Shown here in pieces: positions 6,711-10,658 of a stretch of 10,658 nucleotides of DNA. This stretch comes from an uncultured Eubacteriales bacterium (GTDB taxonomy: Bacteria > Bacillota > Clostridia > Oscillospirales > CAG-272). The notes beneath the pieces are model-generated. The model was not told the origin of the DNA and ran no database searches. It saw only the letters and a list, made by a program, of their open reading frames with translations. Both the position numbers and the translations under genes were made by a program. Where the stretch lies: contig URMC01000065.1 in the NCBI GenBank assembly GCA_900548735.1, positions 1 through 10,658 on the forward strand. Reading direction: 5' to 3'. How positions within the stretch are numbered: position 1 is the stretch's first letter; the number at the start of each line of letters is the position of its first letter.

Positions 6711-6730
6711 CCGTACTCCTTTCACCGTAG

Positions 6731-6759
6731 ACGACAGGCGACGACGGCACCGGTATAAT
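6731..6759 (+). promoter_or_regulatory. Possible promoter for the tail-fibre cassette
   Basis: TATAAT at 6754-6759 is a perfect -10 box on the + strand. The hexamer at a 17-nt spacing, ACGACA (6731-6736), matches the -35 consensus at four of six bases. The start would be near 6766 and give a leader of about 80 nt before the BppU-like gene. The -10 box is strong and the -35 weak, so an activator or a chance match is possible. Confidence 0.45.
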
Positions 6760-6783
6760 AAAGGTGCTTCCGGTTCACCAAAA

Positions 6784-6812
6784 ATTATACGCAATCGCGC
6801 GCCTTTTGTCAA
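6784..6812 (-). promoter_or_regulatory. Perfect consensus sigma-A promoter for dapF
   Basis: Read on the minus strand, TTGACA (6812-6807), a 17-nt spacer and TATAAT (6789-6784) match the vegetative consensus at all 12 positions. Transcription should start near 6777 and leave a leader of about 67 nt before dapF. It faces the putative + promoter at 6731-6759. Confidence 0.93.
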
Positions 6813-6847
6813 GCGGGGCGCGCGCCGGAAGTGAGAAAGGAGAAAAA

Positions 6848-8188
6848 ATGGCACAGATTTTGTGCAAAATGGAATTGGACGTGGCGGAGTGTGCACCCGG
6901 CGTGGTGGTCATGGCGAAGCAGGGGGATTTCGGCTCCCGCTTTGTGCAGGTGAGGCTGACGTCACACCGGGTGCCGATGTTTATCCCCGAGGACGCGGCA
7001 GTATTGCTGAACGTAAAGCGCCCGGACGGTGAAAAGCGCGCATTTGCGGGCAGTGTGAACGGAGACGGCACCCTCACCCTGCCGATCGGCGACTGGATGC
7101 TGGAGACGGAAGGGGTATTGCTTTGCGACATTAGCGTGACCGACGGCGCCGGGGCAAAGCTGACCAGCACCTGCTTTTCGGTGTACGCGGAGGGCGCCGT
7201 GTGCCCTGACGGAAAGCTGGGGAGCGAGAGTGAGAGCGTGACGGCGCGGTTTCTCAGCGAGCGCCAGCTTTTTGACCTTACCCCTGTGATTTCCGATGGG
7301 GTGGCGGTATTTACCCCCATGACGGGGCGCAATTATCAGCTGGACCTTACCGGAGATACAATGAAAGGGGAGAGCGGCTGGCTGCCGGTAAAGATCAGTC
7401 TCCCGGCAGAGGTGCAGACCGGGGTAGCAGGGCGGATTCTGCTGCGCGTGCATGCATCCAAGGTCGGGTCCGGCGCTTACCCGGAGATCACCTTCGGGGA
7501 AAATGCCATTTTCCGCGATGATACCGCGGCGGCGCTGACGCAAAAGGATGCGGATATTTTCTGCACGTATGCCCCGAAAGCGGGAAAATGGCAGGTCTAT
7601 TTTCAGAATTACGGTACGGCGGGTACCACCCCGGCAAGACTGGAGCTGGGGGAGCTTCGCACCAATGCCTACCGGGGTGACCGGGGCGCAATTGCCTATG
7701 CGCACGCCGTGGACACTACCGGGAACCCGCACGGCATTACCCCGGCGAGAATCGGCGCAACCACCGCGGCGGACGTGGAGGAGATGCTGAACACCGTTAC
7801 CCCCGCAAAGATCGGCGCGGCAACCCCCGCGTATGTGGACGGCAAGGTCAGCGCCGCCAAGGTGAGCGTATTACAAAGCACCGGCAGCAGCACTACGGCG
7901 GTGATGTCGCAAAAAGCGGTAAGCAACGCGCTGGACGCCATCACGCCGGCAAAGATCGGCGCGGCAACGCCCTCTTATGTGGACAGCAAAATTGCAAGTG
8001 CCGGCATAGGGGTGGATGTGGTGCAGGCAAGCGGCAACAGCACCACGGCAGTCATGTCGCAAAAAGCGGTGAGCGATGCGCTGAGCGCCATCACACCGGC
8101 AAAGATCGGCGCGGCAACGCCTTCCTATGTGGACAGCGCGATCGCAGCGGCGCTGGGCGAGGCGGAAAGCGCCCTTGCGGAGGTGTGA
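6848..8188 (+). CDS. BppU-like phage baseplate/tail-fibre protein with tandem C-terminal repeats (446 aa)
   Basis: Residues about 20-115 match the N-terminal domain of the phage baseplate upper protein BppU family: KQGDFGSRFVQVRL, then VLLNVKRPDG, a glycine turn (NGDGTLTLPI) and LLCDISV, a beta-sandwich that attaches to the tail. Residues 145-275 look beta-rich and are not recognised. Residues 275-300 carry AYRGDRGAIAYAH and GNPHGITPARIG, close to the NPHGVTKAQVGL motif common in tail fibres of Firmicutes phages. The rest is a tandem repeat containing TTAVMSQKAVS. ATG 6848 has AAAGGAG (6836-6842) five bases upstream. The next gene starts one base after this stop and its ribosome binding site lies within this gene, so the two are probably translationally coupled. 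Likely role: platform or shaft that holds the receptor-binding protein encoded downstream. The tail-fibre class is well supported; whether it serves a phage, a tailocin or another particle is open. Confidence 0.83.
   Translation: MAQILCKMELDVAECAPGVVVMAKQGDFGSRFVQVRLTSHRVPMFIPEDAAVLLNVKRPDGEKRAFAGSVNGDGTLTLPIGDWMLETEGVLLCDISVTDGAGAKLTSTCFSVYAEGAVCPDGKLGSESESVTARFLSERQLFDLTPVISDGVAVFTPMTGRNYQLDLTGDTMKGESGWLPVKISLPAEVQTGVAGRILLRVHASKVGSGAYPEITFGENAIFRDDTAAALTQKDADIFCTYAPKAGKWQVYFQNYGTAGTTPARLELGELRTNAYRGDRGAIAYAHAVDTTGNPHGITPARIGATTAADVEEMLNTVTPAKIGAATPAYVDGKVSAAKVSVLQSTGSSTTAVMSQKAVSNALDAITPAKIGAATPSYVDSKIASAGIGVDVVQASGNSTTAVMSQKAVSDALSAITPAKIGAATPSYVDSAIAAALGEAESALAEV
7799..8155 (+). repeat. 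Tandem coding repeats of 144 and 150 nt in the tail-fibre gene
   Basis: Unit 1 (residues 318-365) and unit 2 (366-415) each read TPAKIGAATPxYVDxK, a linker, TTAVMSQKAVSxAL, then a short tail. A third, partial unit (416-436) ends the gene, and a worn copy (297-317) precedes them. Parts are identical at DNA level, such as ATGTCGCAAAAAGCGGT at 7904-7920 and 8054-8070, so the duplication is recent or kept uniform by recombination. The repeats probably set fibre length. Confidence 0.88.
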
Positions 8189-8189
8189 G

Positions 8190-9386
8190 ATGAGCATTTA
8201 CAGTGAAATCACCCGCGTGAAGAACGCCAAAGCCGCCATCAAAGCCGCCCTTGCGGAGAAGGGCGTGGACGCGGGAGACGGGAAACTGGATACTTACGCG
8301 GAGAAGATCGGGCAGATCCACACCGGTGACGGCGTGCCGGTTTCCGCCATAGAACGCTCCGGTACCTCTGTTCAAATCCCCGCTGGTACGACTAAGATTG
8401 GTAACTATGTGTTCTATGTGTACTCCACGCTTAGTACCGTGACTATTCCTGACAGCGTGACAAGCATTGGGGACTATGCCTTCGGCACAAGCGGTCTGAC
8501 CTCGGTTACTATCCCCGCGTCTGTCCATGCTATCAGCAAGTCTTGCTTTTCATATTGCAACAAGTTAGCAACGGTGTCGCTTCCTGACACTCTTACTACC
8601 ATTGCACAGAATGCATTTACCGGGTGTTCCGCTCTGACGGCTCTTACAATCCCTGCAAATGTGGAGACTATTGGTGCAAACGCGTTGAACATCGGCTCCG
8701 AAAGCGCGAAGGCAACGCTCACCATGAAGCCTGCCACCCCGCCGACCATTCAGTCAAACACCATCGGAGCAAATGTGGCAAAAATCCTTGTGCCGGTGTA
8801 CGCGCTGGACGAGTACAAAAGCGCTACCAACTGGTCAGCACACGCTGACATCATAGAAGCGGCAACGCCCGTGGAGACATGGTACATCACCTCCGTCAAC
8901 GAGACAGACTATGGCACGGGTGGTGAGGCTGAGTTCATGTCCAATGACCAGCCCTTTAACCAATTCACTGTCACGCCACGTGAGGGGCTGTTCTACGATG
9001 AGACACAGGTCTATTTCCACGATGGTACCTATTGGGCGGATGCGAACTATCGCCTTGTGAAGTTCTATCAGGCACCGGGCGAGAGCCTTGCGACATGGCT
9101 TGATAACTGTGCCGTGCCGATTGTGGAAACATGGAAGCTGATTGACCAGCCCGCTTCGCCTGTGGACGGAGAGGGGAATCTTGCAACATTTAACACCGAT
9201 TTCGTGTCGAACGGTGTGAGATTCAACACCATCCGAAATGACGGACCTCTGTACTATGGGAACCAGTTAGCGTTCGGCGAAGGGCAAGGATGGTCCAACA
9301 TCAATTATCAGACGTTGTACTTTGTGGAAGCACCTACAGGAGACCTCCTGACATGGTTGCAGGCAAACGCCACCAGACAGGGATAA
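8190..9386 (+). CDS. Tail-fibre/receptor-binding-like protein with BspA-type leucine-rich repeats (398 aa)
   Basis: Residues 1-45 (ITRVKNAKAAIKAALAEKGV, then DTYAEKIGQI) match the short N-terminal segment seen on many Firmicutes phage tail fibres. Residues 60-167 hold about five LRR_5/BspA-type repeats of 22-23 residues (pattern TIPDSVTSIGDYAF). LVPVYALDEYKSATNWSAHAD (199-219) is the usual BspA-type closing segment. Residues 227-308 and 311-394 are two divergent copies of a roughly 83-residue domain: each begins VETW and ends with a QAPGESLATWL or EAPTGDLLTWL type motif. No signal peptide or sortase motif is present, which argues for a particle component and not a secreted adhesin. ATG 8190 follows GGAGG (8179-8183); the frame upstream overlaps the previous gene. 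G+C drops sharply just after the N-terminal segment. Likely role: surface binding at the tail tip (inference). Confidence 0.8.
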   Translation: MSIYSEITRVKNAKAAIKAALAEKGVDAGDGKLDTYAEKIGQIHTGDGVPVSAIERSGTSVQIPAGTTKIGNYVFYVYSTLSTVTIPDSVTSIGDYAFGTSGLTSVTIPASVHAISKSCFSYCNKLATVSLPDTLTTIAQNAFTGCSALTALTIPANVETIGANALNIGSESAKATLTMKPATPPTIQSNTIGANVAKILVPVYALDEYKSATNWSAHADIIEAATPVETWYITSVNETDYGTGGEAEFMSNDQPFNQFTVTPREGLFYDETQVYFHDGTYWADANYRLVKFYQAPGESLATWLDNCAVPIVETWKLIDQPASPVDGEGNLATFNTDFVSNGVRFNTIRNDGPLYYGNQLAFGEGQGWSNINYQTLYFVEAPTGDLLTWLQANATRQG

Positions 9387-9395
9387 GGAGGAAAT

Positions 9396-9566
9396 ATGAT
9401 TCTGACAGAGCACCCGTTCAAAGGGAACGGCAACCTCATCCGCACTTATACGGATGACCCGACAAAGGCGCTGCTGCAGTTGCAGACCGGCGCGGTGTAT
9501 GAGGAAGCGATTGATGTGTTCCCATCCCGGTTTTCTTATGAGGAGACCGGAAAAGAGGAGAAATAA
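9396..9566 (+). CDS. Small tail-associated hypothetical protein (56 aa)
   Basis: ATG 9396 has AAGGAGG at 9385-9391, overlapping the stop codon of the fibre gene, so it is probably co-translated with it. The protein is soluble and acidic with no membrane segment: it begins MILTEHPFKGNGNLIRTY, continues TGAVYEEAIDV and ends YEETGKEEK. From memory, similar short proteins of the form LIRTYSD...TGxxYxEAxD sit next to tail-fibre genes in clostridial prophages, but I know of no assigned function. Position suggests a fibre chaperone, a tip accessory or a small structural part; none of these can be chosen from sequence. Confidence 0.72.
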   Translation: MILTEHPFKGNGNLIRTYTDDPTKALLQLQTGAVYEEAIDVFPSRFSYEETGKEEK

Positions 9567-9569
9567 AGT

Positions 9570-9613
9570 CCGCCCCCGGCGGGGCAGCATGCCCCGCCGG
9601 GGGCGGTTTGGTT
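9570..9613 (+). terminator. Perfect 16-bp intrinsic terminator closing the tail-fibre cassette
   Basis: The arm 9570-9585 pairs perfectly with 9591-9606 (CCGCCCCCGG outer half), with loop AGCAT. TTTGGTTTT follows on the + side. It starts three bases after the small gene's stop and lies between two convergent genes. The minus-strand side (ACTTTATTT) is also T-rich, so it could end the deaminase transcript as well. Confidence 0.93.
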
Positions 9614-9620
9614 TTGTCGG

Positions 9621-10658
9621 TTAAGCGTTGATATCCGCAAAGGCAAAGCGGTTGACGTCAAAGAGACCCTTGTCGGTCAGCTTCAGATCGGGGATGACCG
9701 CCAGCGACATGAAGGCAAGGCTCATAAACGCCTCATAAGTGCGGTGCACACCAAGCGAGTACGCCTCCTCAATCAGCGCGGCGCTGGCGCGCTCCAACTC
9801 GTCGGGGTCGCCTGCCGACATCAGCCCACCGATTTCCAGCGGCACCGCATGGCACTCCCCTTGATGGCAGATGACCATCCCGCCCCCGATTTCGGAGAGT
9901 TTTTCCGCCGCCCTTGCCATGGCGGCATTGTCATCCCCCAGCAGAATCATATTGTGGGAGTCATGCGCGATGGTGATTCCCATCGCGCCGCCGTGAAAAC
10001 CGTATCCGCGCAAAAGCCCCAGCCCTACGTTTCCGGTGGCGTGATGCCGCTCGACTACGGCAATCTTCAAAAGGTCCGTACCGGAGAGCACCACATCGCC
10101 GTTTTCGCTTTCCACCTCGCAGACCACGCCGCGCGTGACCACATTATCGGGCACGATCTCGATGCAGAGCGCTTTTTTCCCCCGCAGGGACAGGCGAAAC
10201 GTATCCGGCGTCACCGGGGCGGTGTGCACGGTATGCAGAACGGTTTCCGGCAGGTAGCGTTTTTTCGTGTCAAAGAGCGGCGCGCCGTCCTTTGCCACCG
10301 CAACGCCGTCCTTGAAGACCCACGCGGCGTGAAAATCCTCCAGGTTGTCAAACACCACCAGATCCGCCACGTATCCGGGGGCAACGGCACCCTTGCCGGA
10401 GAGATGATAGCACTCCGCGTTGTTCAGCGTTGCCATAATCACCCCCCACACAGGGTCGATTCCTGCGGCAACCAGTTGCCGCAGGGCGTCATCCAGGTGC
10501 CCTTTGCGTTTGAGGTCGGCGGCGTGGCGGTCATCGGTACAAAGCAGAAAACGGCGGAGGTTCTTTTCACTCACCATGCGCGCATTCGTTACCAGATTGC
10601 GCGTGGAGGAGCCGTGCCGCAGATGACAGTAAAGCCCCTTGCCGATTTTCTCGTTGAC
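9621..10658 (-). CDS. ade: Adenine deaminase, C-terminal part (345 residues visible)
   Basis: The enzyme hydrolyses adenine to hypoxanthine and ammonia (purine salvage) and belongs to the amidohydrolase superfamily. The start lies beyond the right edge; the TAA stop is at 9623-9621. Visible, numbered from the first residue in the window: LRHGSSTRNL (13-22); FLLCTDDRH with the likely metal-binding Asp near 42-43; GHLDDALRQLVAAGIDP; MATLNNAECY; GAVAPGYVADLVVF (90-103), the usual C-terminal end of the catalytic domain; then the Ade-specific C-terminal domain with AHDSHNMILLGDD (231-243), LEIGGLMS (274-281) and VIPDLKLTDKGLFDV (321-335). This pattern separates Ade from other amidohydrolases. The internal echo FMSLAFMSLA fits the normal hydrophobic stretch seen in this family. 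About 225-240 residues are missing if the full length is near 570-590. Confidence 0.93.
   Translation of the reverse strand, partial: VNEKIGKGLYCHLRHGSSTRNLVTNARMVSEKNLRRFLLCTDDRHAADLKRKGHLDDALRQLVAAGIDPVWGVIMATLNNAECYHLSGKGAVAPGYVADLVVFDNLEDFHAAWVFKDGVAVAKDGAPLFDTKKRYLPETVLHTVHTAPVTPDTFRLSLRGKKALCIEIVPDNVVTRGVVCEVESENGDVVLSGTDLLKIAVVERHHATGNVGLGLLRGYGFHGGAMGITIAHDSHNMILLGDDNAAMARAAEKLSEIGGGMVICHQGECHAVPLEIGGLMSAGDPDELERASAALIEEAYSLGVHRTYEAFMSLAFMSLAVIPDLKLTDKGLFDVNRFAFADINA

Noticed and set aside
8868..9386. Diversity-generating retroelement target at the end of the LRR fibre
   Set aside because: There is no reverse transcriptase gene and no template repeat in the window, and the two C-terminal copies differ at all codon positions, not mainly at adenine-derived ones.
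1..10658. tRNA, rRNA, transposase or integrase genes, and att-site duplications around the tail-fibre cassette
   Set aside because: None was seen by eye; the ends of the cassette (6711-6847 and 9567-9620) show no matching direct repeat. A short att core could be missed without a computed comparison.

Overview
The window looks like chromosomal DNA from a moderately GC-rich Firmicute of the class Clostridia, probably an uncultured gut Oscillospirales/Ruminococcaceae-type genome. The basis is consensus sigma-A promoters (TTGACA-17-TATAAT type), strong AAGGAGG ribosome binding sites, dense intrinsic terminators, a CarD-family regulator, a yybP-ykoY-type leader on a P-type ATPase, and protein sequences of clostridial character. 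The taxonomy is an inference from these traits, not from a marker gene.

Left part (1-2626, + strand): the C-terminal end of an M20-family peptidase/hydrolase, a GlmU-C-like left-handed beta-helix acyltransferase, and galE (UDP-glucose 4-epimerase) lie in one direction with gaps of 34 and 32 nt, as in an operon. A structured 221-nt gap follows. It holds a GC hairpin, an 11-bp inverted repeat and an extended -10 promoter, and it leads to a CarD-family RNA-polymerase-binding regulator.

Middle part (2627-5855): a near-consensus promoter starts a leader that fits the yybP-ykoY (Mn2+-sensing) riboswitch class. The leader ends in a 14-bp intrinsic terminator that competes with the aptamer P1 stem. 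Downstream is a complete 891-aa P-type cation ATPase of the Ca2+ (SERCA/PMCA-like) group, so it is probably a Mn2+/Ca2+ efflux pump. After its terminator, about 200 nt hold a cluster of five different palindromes, three sharing the heptamer CGTAGGG, and then a compound bidirectional terminator facing dapF.

Right part: dapF (diaminopimelate epimerase; lysine and peptidoglycan precursor synthesis) runs leftward from a perfect consensus promoter. Rightward from the same intergenic region runs a compact three-gene cassette of phage tail-tip type: a BppU-like baseplate/tail-fibre protein with tandem repeats, a fibre with BspA-type leucine-rich repeats and a duplicated C-terminal domain, and a 56-aa small protein. 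It closes with a perfect 16-bp terminator. No other phage genes are seen; the far side is an adenine deaminase gene on the minus strand that runs off the window. This tail-fibre cassette, inserted between housekeeping genes with its own start and stop signals, is the most unusual content here. The Mn2+ riboswitch/ATPase unit is the clearest regulatory system.
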